DNA from: a virus
Reading direction: 5' to 3' (one strand)
Virus record (IMG/VR): IMGVR_UViG_3300007540_000045
Span: 1-34,086 of that record
Length of the DNA stretch: 34,086 nt
Of the stretch, positions 21,164-30,824 are shown one piece after another. The translations under genes and the position numbers were made by a program. The number at the start of each line of letters is the position of its first letter. Positions within the stretch are counted from its first letter, which is position 1. The notes under the pieces are model-generated. The model did not search any database. It saw nothing but the letters and a program-made list of their open reading frames with translations, and was not told the origin of the DNA.

Positions 21164-24100
21164 TATTGTTCTCTCGCTGGGTTGACTTCAATCATTCGTT
21201 GTCTCAGTTCCTCTTGAGAGAGGTCTGTATACAGATCCTCTACCCAAGCTATTAGTTCTTGCTGTTGTTCAGGGTTCTTAACAAGCTGTTTAATGTAACT
21301 TATCATTGTTCCCTTGTCAAGTTTGCGTCCCTCAATAGCTTCAATGAGCTGTGCTACTGGAGCAGCACCGGGATCGTCAGAATCTAGGCTATCAAGCATA
21401 GATCCCTCTAGTACCTCAGTGATACGCCCAGAAGGTGCGTGTTTGGAGAGGTGTCCTACAATGCGTGAAGCATCCATGAACTCCTGCCTACCAATCTCAC
21501 CCTTATTGTAAAGGAACATCTGTTGTTTAAGGAATCTCTGATTAGCACGGATCATTGACTTCACTTGGAAGTCCTGATCACCCACTTCTCTGTTCATCTG
21601 CATAGCATACAGTTCATCTTGGGTGCGCATACCGAAGACACCCCTTAACAGCAGAGCCTCAAAGGTAGGCTGTAACTGTGTGGATTCTCCTGTCTCAGAG
21701 TAGAGCTTATTCATTTCCCACCCTAACCTAGCCATCTGGATGTCATCATACTGTGGGAAGACTTCCATTGCCAGCATGTCAGCTATCTGCATGAACTTAT
21801 CAGCTGGGGGCATCTCATCGAAGCCCGTTATGAGGTTGTTAGAGAACTCGAATGCATCTAGCATACCACTAAAGCGGTTACCGAAGGGACCAAAGATTGT
21901 CTTCCCCGGTTGCTTGAGCATATTGCCAATGTTCATCTCGTAGAACTGCTGTACGTTAAGGACAGGAGAGAATGACTCTAACTCCACATCCTGCCAGTCA
22001 TCGAACTGCGTAGAGAACACCTTGTTCACTACGTTCTGGACAACACCAGCTGAAAGCAGGTCTATTAGCGTACCACCAGTCCCTGGGATCTCTTGTTCTG
22101 CGTACTCACCTAAGTCCATGGAGTTCAGGTGGTTAGCTACCATATCTCGACCACCAAACATGTTGGCTCCGTACAATAGGAACATACCTGCGTACATCTT
22201 AGACACTTCCTTAGTGGTAAGAGCAGGGTTCTGGAACATCATGGTTAGTGACACCCTGTGGGTGAACGCTAGGAACTGTGTCGTTACACTGAGCAGTCCA
22301 CTCTGATAAGCTGCGTTGTTAGGTCGCGTCATAGCTAGTGAGAGGTTCTCTGTGTCCAGACGTACTTGTTTCCAGTCTTCGTCTGTGAACTCTAGGAGTG
22401 ACTTATACTTCTTGTTCTTCATCAGCCTACGCCAAGCTACATTGAATGTACCTAGCTTGTTGTAGGTCTCACCGAAGTCGAAGCCCACTCTCTTAAGGGT
22501 GCCTGTAACAGCTGCGCTAGCCTGCTTAGTTCTATAAGCTGCATTAGAGGCTATGCTACCTTCTTTAGGTAGGGCTATCTTGTTCCACTTACGTGTACCA
22601 CCTGCAAATGAGTGTACATCTACAACATCCACTACACCTGAGCGATCAAGCTCCTTGGTGAGTTTACGGTACTCTTTCTTAGTGAGTCCCATACGCTTGG
22701 CTGCCCAAGCTTCACTGTATCCGTCCTCAAATGCCTCGTCGTAGCGCTTAATGAACCCACGCTTCAAGGCTTGGGAGTCGATGAGCCCCTTACCTGACAG
22801 CACATACACTGGATCTATACCAGATAGGAACAGGGGCTGTGACATCTGTAACAGAGCCTGCCTAAACGGTCTAAATACCATAAATGCACCAAATGCGACA
22901 GTTCGCATACGGGCTGCTGGGTCTAGCTCTCCTGCTATTCCCTCTAATTTCCTAGTTACCCTAGTCCCACCTAATGCTGCGTCCAGCCACTGGGCTGCAC
23001 GTAACGCAAGACGGCGCATGGCCGGTATGACGGCACTATCAACCCCCTCCATCTGACGGATGTACTTACCTAGCTTAATAGCTTTCTCTAAGCGTAGTAT
23101 CTCATCTGCATCACTGGTTCTGTTAAGCTCACGTGTCAATCCCTTAAGGATTGCACCCATATCTGTCTTAGCTACGACTACGTTGTCTAGTTTAGTCAAG
23201 AGATCAGAGAACTCAGAGTCGAATGCGTTCTTAGCTGCTCGCATGACATCTTCTTCTAGGTTCTGGCGGGCTGCTAGTGCAGTACCGCGCTCAGTAGCCA
23301 TGGTGAAGTCCATGGTGTCAGCTTGATTACCGTTAACATCCAGTAATCGGTCACGATTACGGTTATCCCAGAACAATCGTCCCTCTGTATTGAGAGATTG
23401 CTTCTCTCTAAAGGTTCTGTTGGTCTGGTTGATGTCTCTACCACGCTCGAAGTTGTAAACTACGTCAGGATCCTTTTTATCGACCCATCTAGCTTTACCA
23501 TTGGCATCCACGACACGATTAGCTACCCTTGATAGGTAGCGTTCGGCCTCTAACTTCGAACCCGCAGTTCTAAATGCATCAGATTGGCTCTCTTTACCAG
23601 CTCTTGCAACTCCGTCGATTGTAATACCGTCCGTTTGCTTCGTAATGAAGTACGGATCGTCATAGAATCGGTAATTATATCCGGGGTAGTACTCTAATGG
23701 GTTGTGCGAAAGCTCACCCACCTTGTAATCCTTGCCATCTGCGATGACAACGGTCGTCTTTACTCTGCCATTGGAGCCCGGAACGTCAATAGGCACCTCT
23801 AATTTGATTAGAGTGCCACCATCGCCATAGATTCCCTCTATTGCAGCGTCATCTAAGACACGCATCTCTTGCGTTACTGGGTCAAAGTACTCACCACCCT
23901 TAGCATTCTCTACATCTACCTGTTTACCATGGTATCTGGCTAGCTCAGGGTCACTAGACTTGATAGTCTTGAAGTCCTGTGCCTTCCACTCAAGGAATAG
24001 GCGACGATTGAACACCTCGAACTGGGTGTCCATGCCTCTACGCAGGGCTACTAAGCCCTCTACTTGGGCACGTGGTAGATCTCCGAACTCAGCATGGAAG

Positions 24101-26355
24101 TCAATAAGGTCAGGTGCTCTGCCCTGCTCCTTAGCCCATTCTTCTGACCACTCATACATAGAGTTTACTTTACGCTTATCCTTTAACCCCAGTGTGTAGT
24201 ACGGTTCGTACATCTGGTCGAACAGGCGGGTTACACGCTCTTGTATATTGTAATTCTCTTGGAAGCTTTCAACTAAGTTATCCCCAAACCTAGCATTAGG
24301 TGTGAGGAACCAGTCTGGCATTCTCGTGTGTCTGACCGTATCAGCACCGAAGGCCACCTTGTCAGTAATGTGCCAAGCTCTGAACTGCTCATGTTGCAGG
24401 AAGAACTCGTCACCTAGTATCTCATCTACACTACGTGTAGTGTCGCCGGCTCTCTTAGCTGCCTCTCGTTCTAGCATAAGGAACTCTATTGACCCCTTAT
24501 CTAGGTCAGCTGACCTACTTATTAGTTGGGCATCAGTCATGTTCTTAAGATCCATGGTGACTACCCTAGCTAGACTCTCTGCGTCTAGCCCTGTGTCTAC
24601 TAGAGTACCGTCTGGTCCTCTACGCATCACAGTTACATTCTCTAATTGGGGATCTAAGTGCAACAAGTCAGGGATAAGCTCATCTACGGAGTTCCACCCA
24701 CTCGTACCATCCTTAGCTATGACAGCTTTAATGAGGGCTCCATCGCCCACATCGTCTATCGTTGACATAGCAGGTGCCATGCGAGCGTGGTCACCCAGCT
24801 CTAGCTTAGCCATCTCACCCCTAACTGCCATTACCTTGTCCTCTGTGGACAGGATGCGGGATAATCTACCCCTATGGGCTAGGAGAATCTCACCTTCTAG
24901 TACGTCTGCTCGTGCTGTAGCATGTTCTACACCGGGGAGGTGAATGGTACGCTCGTCTACGAGCTCCTCTGGTCGGGCTAGCTTACTAACAGTAGTAGCT
25001 TCGCCGGGGGCAAGCCCCATCTCTTCAGCTAGTTTACCATCTACGTAGGTCTCGTGCTTAATTTGCTGTTCTCTGTTACCTACTTTACGTGCTGTACGAC
25101 CTACTGTGAGGCTGTCTCCCGCACGAAAGAGGGCTCGGAAGCCCTTGCTACCCATACGTACGCCTGCTAGTACTGAGAACAAGCCTTCGGCTGCGCTCTC
25201 GAAGTTACCAAAGAACCTATCGAATGAATCAGATGAATCGTCACCTGTCAATACGCCCTCTTGGAAGATAGCTTCGAACTGCTCTAGTACGTTAAACGTT
25301 CTAAGGAACGCTTCTGTCTCAGGGTTAGATTGCAGCTTCTCTACAGCTGCTACTATATCTCTAAACGCCTTCTGGCGTTCCTTGGGATTCATAGCCACAA
25401 GAGTATCTCGGATCTGCTGTCTAGCTTCACCGATAAAGAACATTGGTTGATCCTCTGAAGGAACATCCATGGCTGACAGCATCTCACGTAGGAGACCTAC
25501 CTTAGACAGTACGTTGTATACTGGGGTCATTTCCTGTATAGCTACATCCCATACGGCAGATGCTTTGTCTGCCCAGCCTTGCTGTGCTACGAAGTCATCA
25601 ATGATCCGACGACTTAGCTTGTTCTGCTCGTCTATGTCCTGTTGGCGCATAGACTGGATCTCTGCAAAGGTATGCTCACGCTCATATTTACCAGCTACGT
25701 GGGAAGGCAGTTGACCACCACCTGCTAGGAGCAGCTTGGTGGCTATGTAGCTCATGCCAGACATCTTCTTGACATCTAACTGCTCTACCCAGAAGGACAA
25801 GCGATCTAGCTTCTCATCATCATTGTCAGATTCTAGGAGCTCCAGTTGCGGGTTCTCTAATAGGAACCCCTCTTCGTACTGTCGCTTGATCTCACCTATA
25901 ACAGTACCCTCGATAGACATATCATTGCCATCAATAGCCCCGTTACCGGCTGCGTTGTTATTCATCCGCTGCTGGAACTGCGAAGGATCGTCTGATCCGA
26001 GTGTTTCAATCTGTGCTAGGTTAGCTGCACCCGCTGATGTACGCGGGGGCTTGGGCATGTCATCATAGAGTAGTGGCTTAACGTCAGCAAACATACTCTT
26101 ATTTTCTAATAGTGGGGTGGCCTCACCCTCTGCATTACCTCTAGCACGTGCGCCCTCCCTCTGTTGTTCAATCATAGCTGGGTCAAACGGTACGTTGTGT
26201 GTGTCGTCTAGGATAGTCTCTTTTTTATCGTAGTAGCCTGTGTCCCCTAAAATAGGGACATCTCTGATAGGCGTGGTTTCACGCTTGTCAACTTGTTCTT
26301 CTACTGTCTGGCCCCATGCAGAGGTTGATGGTTGCACTTCTTGTTCAGTTGGCAT
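21163..26355 (-). CDS. Giant internal virion/ejection protein, 1730 aa
   Basis: The largest gene in the window. Its position, directly after a gp14-like protein and before the 712-aa helical protein, corresponds to T7 gp16 (1318 aa), which forms part of the channel for DNA entry. The N-terminal ~200 residues are polar and low in structure (PSTSAWGQTVEEQV onward). The middle contains mixed helical and beta-rich stretches (for example GSNGRVKTTVVIADGKDY). Around residues 1150-1450 there are several hydrophobic, potentially membrane-active helices (TVAFGAFMVFRPFRQALL, YAGMFLLYGANMFGG). I see no clear lysozyme or transglycosylase motif, though a divergent one cannot be excluded. Both ends form TAATG overlaps. 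Confidence 0.7.
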   Translation of the reverse strand: MPTEQEVQPSTSAWGQTVEEQVDKRETTPIRDVPILGDTGYYDKKETILDDTHNVPFDPAMIEQQREGARARGNAEGEATPLLENKSMFADVKPLLYDDMPKPPRTSAGAANLAQIETLGSDDPSQFQQRMNNNAAGNGAIDGNDMSIEGTVIGEIKRQYEEGFLLENPQLELLESDNDDEKLDRLSFWVEQLDVKKMSGMSYIATKLLLAGGGQLPSHVAGKYEREHTFAEIQSMRQQDIDEQNKLSRRIIDDFVAQQGWADKASAVWDVAIQEMTPVYNVLSKVGLLREMLSAMDVPSEDQPMFFIGEARQQIRDTLVAMNPKERQKAFRDIVAAVEKLQSNPETEAFLRTFNVLEQFEAIFQEGVLTGDDSSDSFDRFFGNFESAAEGLFSVLAGVRMGSKGFRALFRAGDSLTVGRTARKVGNREQQIKHETYVDGKLAEEMGLAPGEATTVSKLARPEELVDERTIHLPGVEHATARADVLEGEILLAHRGRLSRILSTEDKVMAVRGEMAKLELGDHARMAPAMSTIDDVGDGALIKAVIAKDGTSGWNSVDELIPDLLHLDPQLENVTVMRRGPDGTLVDTGLDAESLARVVTMDLKNMTDAQLISRSADLDKGSIEFLMLEREAAKRAGDTTRSVDEILGDEFFLQHEQFRAWHITDKVAFGADTVRHTRMPDWFLTPNARFGDNLVESFQENYNIQERVTRLFDQMYEPYYTLGLKDKRKVNSMYEWSEEWAKEQGRAPDLIDFHAEFGDLPRAQVEGLVALRRGMDTQFEVFNRRLFLEWKAQDFKTIKSSDPELARYHGKQVDVENAKGGEYFDPVTQEMRVLDDAAIEGIYGDGGTLIKLEVPIDVPGSNGRVKTTVVIADGKDYKVGELSHNPLEYYPGYNYRFYDDPYFITKQTDGITIDGVARAGKESQSDAFRTAGSKLEAERYLSRVANRVVDANGKARWVDKKDPDVVYNFERGRDINQTNRTFREKQSLNTEGRLFWDNRNRDRLLDVNGNQADTMDFTMATERGTALAARQNLEEDVMRAAKNAFDSEFSDLLTKLDNVVVAKTDMGAILKGLTRELNRTSDADEILRLEKAIKLGKYIRQMEGVDSAVIPAMRRLALRAAQWLDAALGGTRVTRKLEGIAGELDPAARMRTVAFGAFMVFRPFRQALLQMSQPLFLSGIDPVYVLSGKGLIDSQALKRGFIKRYDEAFEDGYSEAWAAKRMGLTKKEYRKLTKELDRSGVVDVVDVHSFAGGTRKWNKIALPKEGSIASNAAYRTKQASAAVTGTLKRVGFDFGETYNKLGTFNVAWRRLMKNKKYKSLLEFTDEDWKQVRLDTENLSLAMTRPNNAAYQSGLLSVTTQFLAFTHRVSLTMMFQNPALTTKEVSKMYAGMFLLYGANMFGGRDMVANHLNSMDLGEYAEQEIPGTGGTLIDLLSAGVVQNVVNKVFSTQFDDWQDVELESFSPVLNVQQFYEMNIGNMLKQPGKTIFGPFGNRFSGMLDAFEFSNNLITGFDEMPPADKFMQIADMLAMEVFPQYDDIQMARLGWEMNKLYSETGESTQLQPTFEALLLRGVFGMRTQDELYAMQMNREVGDQDFQVKSMIRANQRFLKQQMFLYNKGEIGRQEFMDASRIVGHLSKHAPSGRITEVLEGSMLDSLDSDDPGAAPVAQLIEAIEGRKLDKGTMISYIKQLVKNPEQQQELIAWVEDLYTDLSQEELRQRMIEVNPAREQ

Positions 26356-26831
26356 TAGTCGCCACCTCCCAGTGGGCCTTCAGTTATCTTAGGTGTGCCA
26401 CCAGTATCACCTCCACCAAAGGAGACGAACTGAGAAGCGAAGGAGCTGACTGCTCCAAATGCTTGTGATCTAAAGGCTTGAGAGGCTGAACGATTCCGTG
26501 CGTTCAATGTCTCTACTCCTAACCTATCAGCTTCTGCAAATTCTCTGGTTGCAAGCCCTGCTTGACTTCTCTCGGACGAAAGTGTGCCTTGGGTTCTACT
26601 AGAACCTAACCCTATCCCACTGGCTATGGATGTAGACAGCACATTAGCCTGTGCTTGCCTGAACCCACGCAAGAAACTGCGCTTAGCTTGGAGATTCTTC
26701 AGTCTGTTGGCCTTCATCTGGGCAGCGTTGGCTGCCTGCTGCGCCTTTTGAGACTTCTTACCAGCTTTCAGTCCTGCTACGGCTGAGCCAGCTGATACTG
26801 CTAAAGCGGCTATGCTTGTTACTATGCCCAT
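26355..26831 (-). CDS. T7 gp14-like internal virion protein
   Basis: A 158-residue protein. Its first 25 residues are small and hydrophobic (MGIVTSIAALAVSAGSAVAG), then come a long Ala/Gln/Lys-rich helix (KKSQKAQQAANAAQMKANRL) and a Gly/Ser-rich C-terminus (FGGGDTGGT). This is the usual look of the small ejection protein (gp14 in T7) that enters the outer membrane first. It is followed by the giant protein, as in the T7-supergroup order. Start and stop form single-base overlaps with both neighbours. Confidence 0.72.
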   Translation of the reverse strand: MGIVTSIAALAVSAGSAVAGLKAGKKSQKAQQAANAAQMKANRLKNLQAKRSFLRGFRQAQANVLSTSIASGIGLGSSRTQGTLSSERSQAGLATREFAEADRLGVETLNARNRSASQAFRSQAFGAVSSFASQFVSFGGGDTGGTPKITEGPLGGGD

Positions 26832-27268
26832 TATAATACCTTCGTGTAAGCGTTTTCAGAGAGCTTGTACCCTTCGGATACATAGTACTCTTGCATATCT
26901 TTTGATGTTACCATGTCTCCAAAGGAGAGTACGGTTACTCTTTCTTTTAGGTCTTCTTCTGCTTGCTTGAACATTTCCTTTCCTCTTCCATCCCGTACTT
27001 CGGGGTGGACAAAGAAGAACATCTCAGTCCCTAGTGTATAGTCTGGATTGAAAGGAAACGGAGATATAAAAATACCAATGAACCCTAGTATCTTATCGTC
27101 TTCATCTGTTGTAACCCTGAGGTAGTGGTTCTGCGCCATTTCAATTAGCAGGTCTTCCACTGCTTCTGGGTTATACTCTATTACATCCTGATACGGGGTC
27201 TGCTTCCAGAAGTACTCACCGTAGTGTAACAAGGGGAGTATGTCATCGTAGATAATTGGTCTTATCAT
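26831..27268 (-). CDS. GNAT-family acetyltransferase-like protein
   Basis: A 145-residue protein with the GNAT fold pattern: MIRPIIYDDI at the start, a central strand pair (LGFIGIFIS), then MFFFVHPEVRDGRGKEMFKQ (83-102). In that last segment VRDGRG is the acetyl-CoA pyrophosphate-binding loop. The strand TVLSFGDM and the C-terminal YYVSEGYKLSENAYTKVL, with EGY, fit the usual GNAT ending. It transfers an acetyl group from acetyl-CoA to an amine; the substrate is unknown. It sits between the tail nozzle gene and the gp14-like gene and overlaps the former as ATGA. A modifying role on virion or host proteins, or an auxiliary structural function, is possible. Confidence 0.78.
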   Translation of the reverse strand: MIRPIIYDDILPLLHYGEYFWKQTPYQDVIEYNPEAVEDLLIEMAQNHYLRVTTDEDDKILGFIGIFISPFPFNPDYTLGTEMFFFVHPEVRDGRGKEMFKQAEEDLKERVTVLSFGDMVTSKDMQEYYVSEGYKLSENAYTKVL

Positions 27269-29682
27269 ACCTTGCGTGTTACCTTGTAGTTTGTAGTGAA
27301 CCCTAGGATGTGTGAATCCTTGTCAGTTGCACCATCGAAGCGTAGTTGTAGAGATCGGCCTCTGCCTCGTACCTTGTTTCTAGTGATGACTAGCGGGTAG
27401 CCATCTGTGTCGCCTGTTCCAGACGGTACGAACTGGCGTACGTGTCGGTAGACTTCATTCTGTGATCCAATCTTATTAGTGACTGCATCATCTGTGAAAT
27501 CCCAGTAAGCTGTCATTAGAGTAGAGGATTCATTAACTGGATCCCATCCATTACCAGCAGCTGTGTAGCCTGTCTCAGTCTTCTTAGAGAAGACTGTAAT
27601 CATAGGAGCCTGTCGCCTGCGCTGCCAGTCACCTATGTTGTCGTGTCCTAGTACCATGTAGGGGAGTGGGCCATTAGTCCCATCCCAATCATCAAAGGTA
27701 GTCTGAGCGAAGTCAGCTACCTGTACAGTAGTAGTACTAGCCTCGTAGATGAACTTCATCTTCTTGTTCTCTGAAGTATCATCGGCGTTCGGGATAGCAA
27801 ACCCTGTCAACAGTACGTTGTTAGTGGGGGTATCGAAGGTGTACTTAAACCAAGCCCCTGCTCGGGCATCGAAGATGAGCATAGTATCTATGCCTATCTG
27901 GGTGCCATTGTTTCCGTACATGAAGTAGGCTCTTCGTAGAGAAGAGTCGTAGGCTGCTTGCACCTTCTGTTGTTCCACATCAGGGATTTGATTCCAGAGA
28001 GTCTGGATCGTCTGCTCAGTAGAAGACTGCGCTTCTAGCTGGCCTGTGTACTGATTAGGTGAAACGACATAGATACCAGAGGGGCCTGTGTATACTGCAC
28101 TGTCTTCAATTCCTAGTACTCCCGTTGGTGAGCTACACCCAGCGGAAGTTATCTTACGCACTGAGTAGCCATCGGCTGTGAATACGCCTCTTGAACCACC
28201 TGACACTTCCCATACGCCTTCGTTAGCGAAGACCAATAGGGAGTTGCGTACTTGTATCATCTCTTGGACACCTGACATTCCGGGAATGATTATGTGTCCA
28301 CCATCTGCACTGGTTAGTGCGTTGAAGTTCTCATCAGTGGGGTCTGCGTCTTGGTAGCAGCGTCCGTACTTCTCAGGGCCATCGGCTATCTGAGAGAAGA
28401 ACACTGAGTCTGCGAACTCTGTGTTGTACATACCAGCAGTGAAGAGCCGGCCTGCAAAGAAGCAGTTGGCTCGTGGTGCATCAGTGTGTACTGTACCGCT
28501 TGGTCTAACTCGGGCTGCGCCTACCTGTCCTAGTGAAAGGAACTGGTCAAACCACCCATCAACATCGTATGTCATTGGGGTATAGGTGAAGATTAGAGTT
28601 GATCCAGTTGTTCCAGTGACTGCTGTCCAAGTCCCATCAAAGGTCTTGAGCCAATCGTATTGCTCTGTGCCTAGAAGGATATCAGAGTAGCCATACATCT
28701 GGTGGCCTGAGATAGTGAATTCGTCACCTACTCCGTAGCCATGTACACCTGAAGTAGTGAGGGTCACTGTCCAGTTGCCACCATTATCAATGTAAGTCCA
28801 CGTTGAAATATCAACAGCTACTACACCAGATGTTTCAACACCGAATGAAGTATCGTATACGTTTAAGAACATTGAGCCTCGTGGGGCACTAGAGCCACCG
28901 AAGGCTTCATTGTCTAGCTTAGAGGAGTCCCAGCTCTTCTGTCCGTCTGCCTCTGCTACAGAAGTACCATAGGTTCTCTTGAATCCTTTCCACCATAGAC
29001 TGTTACGTGCAGGGTACTTGGATAGATCAGTGTGGAACTGATCTCTATCTGTGTTTGTCCACCCACGGTTACGTAGGTTGTAGTTGTGTGGGTCGGTGAG
29101 GGAGGTAGGCTCTGTTGAAAGGTTAGTACCGTCCTCTTGATCTCCGTAGTCTCGGATTCTTATGCCTACCTCTTCTGAAGCGAACCTGCTGGTTGCGCTA
29201 TCAAAGGTAACAAAGATTGTTTTAATGTATGGCCCACTAACAAAGAGAGTACCGCGTCCATGTGAAAAGGACACGGCAATCTCTTCCGTATTAGCAGTGG
29301 TTGCACCAGTAGTGACGTAGTTACCCAGATCAATGGAGCTACCGTCACCAGTATACCACCCACCTGAGATTGTTTCGTCTGCTACTGCGAAGTAGATGTT
29401 GTTACCTTGGCGATAACAAACTATGTTTAGGTCTGGATCTCCACCTACATCAGTCCATAGGTACGACTGTACGAAGTCACCAGCTACAAAGGTATCTACT
29501 GATTTAGCAGCACCTACGCCTGACTCATTGGCTAGTCCTTTCCTACGCCTGCGGCTTCCATCAACCAAGAGCTCGTAGTTAGCTTCATCGACGGTAAAAC
29601 CATCGGGGAAGTTGAGCTCATTGATCTCTGTATTAAGCCCCTGATTTAGCTTGAACAGATCCTTCTTTTGACTTAGTTCCAC
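27265..29682 (-). CDS. T7 gp12-like tail tubular protein B / tail nozzle (GTG start)
   Basis: An 805-residue structural protein. The N-terminus, LNQGLNTEINELNFPDGFTV (12-31), followed by a DGSRRRRKG block, is a familiar start of nozzle-type tail proteins in marine podoviruses. The rest is beta-rich with many Gly, Thr and aromatic residues, as in a beta-propeller. It should close the tail tube at its distal end. The start is GTG 29682, as no in-frame ATG precedes the conserved N-terminus; it overlaps the 112-aa gene by 50 bases. It follows the gp11-like gene as in T7. The stop overlaps the acetyltransferase start as ATGA. Confidence 0.8.
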   Translation of the reverse strand: MELSQKKDLFKLNQGLNTEINELNFPDGFTVDEANYELLVDGSRRRRKGLANESGVGAAKSVDTFVAGDFVQSYLWTDVGGDPDLNIVCYRQGNNIYFAVADETISGGWYTGDGSSIDLGNYVTTGATTANTEEIAVSFSHGRGTLFVSGPYIKTIFVTFDSATSRFASEEVGIRIRDYGDQEDGTNLSTEPTSLTDPHNYNLRNRGWTNTDRDQFHTDLSKYPARNSLWWKGFKRTYGTSVAEADGQKSWDSSKLDNEAFGGSSAPRGSMFLNVYDTSFGVETSGVVAVDISTWTYIDNGGNWTVTLTTSGVHGYGVGDEFTISGHQMYGYSDILLGTEQYDWLKTFDGTWTAVTGTTGSTLIFTYTPMTYDVDGWFDQFLSLGQVGAARVRPSGTVHTDAPRANCFFAGRLFTAGMYNTEFADSVFFSQIADGPEKYGRCYQDADPTDENFNALTSADGGHIIIPGMSGVQEMIQVRNSLLVFANEGVWEVSGGSRGVFTADGYSVRKITSAGCSSPTGVLGIEDSAVYTGPSGIYVVSPNQYTGQLEAQSSTEQTIQTLWNQIPDVEQQKVQAAYDSSLRRAYFMYGNNGTQIGIDTMLIFDARAGAWFKYTFDTPTNNVLLTGFAIPNADDTSENKKMKFIYEASTTTVQVADFAQTTFDDWDGTNGPLPYMVLGHDNIGDWQRRRQAPMITVFSKKTETGYTAAGNGWDPVNESSTLMTAYWDFTDDAVTNKIGSQNEVYRHVRQFVPSGTGDTDGYPLVITRNKVRGRGRSLQLRFDGATDKDSHILGFTTNYKVTRKV

Positions 29683-29971
29683 TACTCTTATATTCCTTTG
29701 CTACTTCTCGTTTACGTTCATTCTTAACATTAGCAGCATCTGCTATGTCCCAAGACTTTGTTACGTAGTTCTTAATCTTCTCTCGTAGTAGGCTAGGCTT
29801 GGTCCAGCGGCCTTCTAGTTCTTTGGGGATCTTTGCATCTTCTCTGTCTGGGTTAGGTCGTGCGAAGCACAGACTTGAACCTCTTTGGAGTTTGATCTCC
29901 CACTTCTTATTCAATGAATCAATGTTGTTTGCTATGTTCGTCTCACGGTCAAGATTGAATTGTTCTGACAT
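29633..29971 (-). CDS. Hypothetical protein between the two tail genes, 112 aa
   Basis: Unrecognised function. Blocks that look conserved include KKWEIKLQRGSSLCFARPNP (23-42), IPKELEGRWTK and an NYVTKSWDIADAA stretch; the C-terminal third is a basic/acidic helix and a polar Ser/Lys-rich tail. It lies between the gp11-like and gp12-like tail genes and overlaps the latter by 50 bases. An AAGGAC lies before ATG 29971. A small accessory tail or assembly factor is a reasonable guess, but no motif supports a specific activity. Confidence 0.6.
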   Translation of the reverse strand: MSEQFNLDRETNIANNIDSLNKKWEIKLQRGSSLCFARPNPDREDAKIPKELEGRWTKPSLLREKIKNYVTKSWDIADAANVKNERKREVAKEYKSSGTKSKEGSVQAKSGA

Positions 29972-29983
29972 TTGGTCTAGTCC

Positions 29984-30748
29984 TTATTTTCGCCCATAGT
30001 TAGGGCCTGTTCGTTTATCGTTGGTTAAGTTCTTCGTAATGTGACGATGCCTCTGTGCTCGCACCTCGGCTCGTCGTCTTGTACGATCTATCTCAGATGT
30101 AATACCATCCTTGTATAGATCGAAGTACATAGCTCGCGCCTCTGTCTTAAGGAGACGGAACAAGTGTTTCGGTAGGTCGGGCTCACTGGCATCAGCCAAT
30201 GACAGGGTAGGCTTCTGCTTACCCTTAGTTACAACCTTGCTCTGTTGTAAATTAGTTTCTAGTGAACTGTCGTAAGCGTCAAAGACTACTGTGTCGTATC
30301 CTTCTAGGATAGTCCAGTAGGTAGGTGACTTATCAGTGCGCACCAGAATCTCAAAGCCTGAGCTCCCTAGAGCTACGGCTGTGACATTAGAATCTGATTC
30401 AGTACGTCTAGAGCAGATCTCTAGGAACCTTGTTGGTTCTAAGTACGTTACATCCTCTGTCTTAGGATCACCACCTGCGGTGGTTCTCTTGTCATATTTA
30501 ATCCACTCTATGGCATAGAAGCCTTCTGGCCTAGTCATTTGATTAGGTGTTGAAGCTCCTGTGGCATCAAGTCTGCTGACAGTCTCGTGATGTCCGAGGT
30601 CATGTCCGTCAACAATCTGGCGAAACGTATCCCGTACAACCCTAGCTGCTTGGTCTGACTCAATAGTATCTGTAATAGAGTTTACTTCGTCCCCATCTGA
30701 TTCAGATAGGAGATCCTGTACGATGTCTAATAGTGTTTCTTTTGCCAT
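29984..30748 (-). CDS. T7 gp11-like tail tubular protein A / head-tail adaptor
   Basis: A 254-residue protein. The N-terminal helices with a DQAARVVRDTFRQIV segment, the conserved-looking RPEGFYAIEWIKYD stretch, and the C-terminal helical region (KHLFRLLKTEARAMYFDLYK) match the gp11/gp4-type adaptor that sits between the portal and the nozzle. The basic Arg/His-rich C-terminus (RRRAEVRAQRHRH) is typical. It is the first gene after the internal terminator at 30.8 kb and starts the tail-gene block. ATG 30748 is preceded by AAGAGAA. Confidence 0.75.
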   Translation of the reverse strand: MAKETLLDIVQDLLSESDGDEVNSITDTIESDQAARVVRDTFRQIVDGHDLGHHETVSRLDATGASTPNQMTRPEGFYAIEWIKYDKRTTAGGDPKTEDVTYLEPTRFLEICSRRTESDSNVTAVALGSSGFEILVRTDKSPTYWTILEGYDTVVFDAYDSSLETNLQQSKVVTKGKQKPTLSLADASEPDLPKHLFRLLKTEARAMYFDLYKDGITSEIDRTRRRAEVRAQRHRHITKNLTNDKRTGPNYGRK

Positions 30749-30761
30749 TGTATTCTCTTAT

Positions 30762-30806
30762 TAAAGAAGGGGGTGGAGTATAGCAGAGCCATTCGACCCC
30801 ACCCCT
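30762..30806 (-). terminator. Intrinsic terminator inside the structural arm
   Basis: On the minus strand GGGGTGGGG (complement of 30797-30805) pairs with CTCCACCCC (complement of 30770-30778), nine pairs including one G-T. The loop is about 18 bases, followed by CTTCTTT. It lies between the capsid/decoration genes and the tail genes and probably terminates part of the transcripts, keeping capsid mRNA in excess. Confidence 0.72.
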
Positions 30807-30824
30807 ATCTAGTTTACCTAATGG

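Noticed and set aside
24302-24943. A 213-codon plus-strand open frame antisense to the giant internal protein
   Set aside because: Composition is Ser/Arg/Leu-rich with no motif, and it runs against the transcription direction of the arm. It is a shadow frame.
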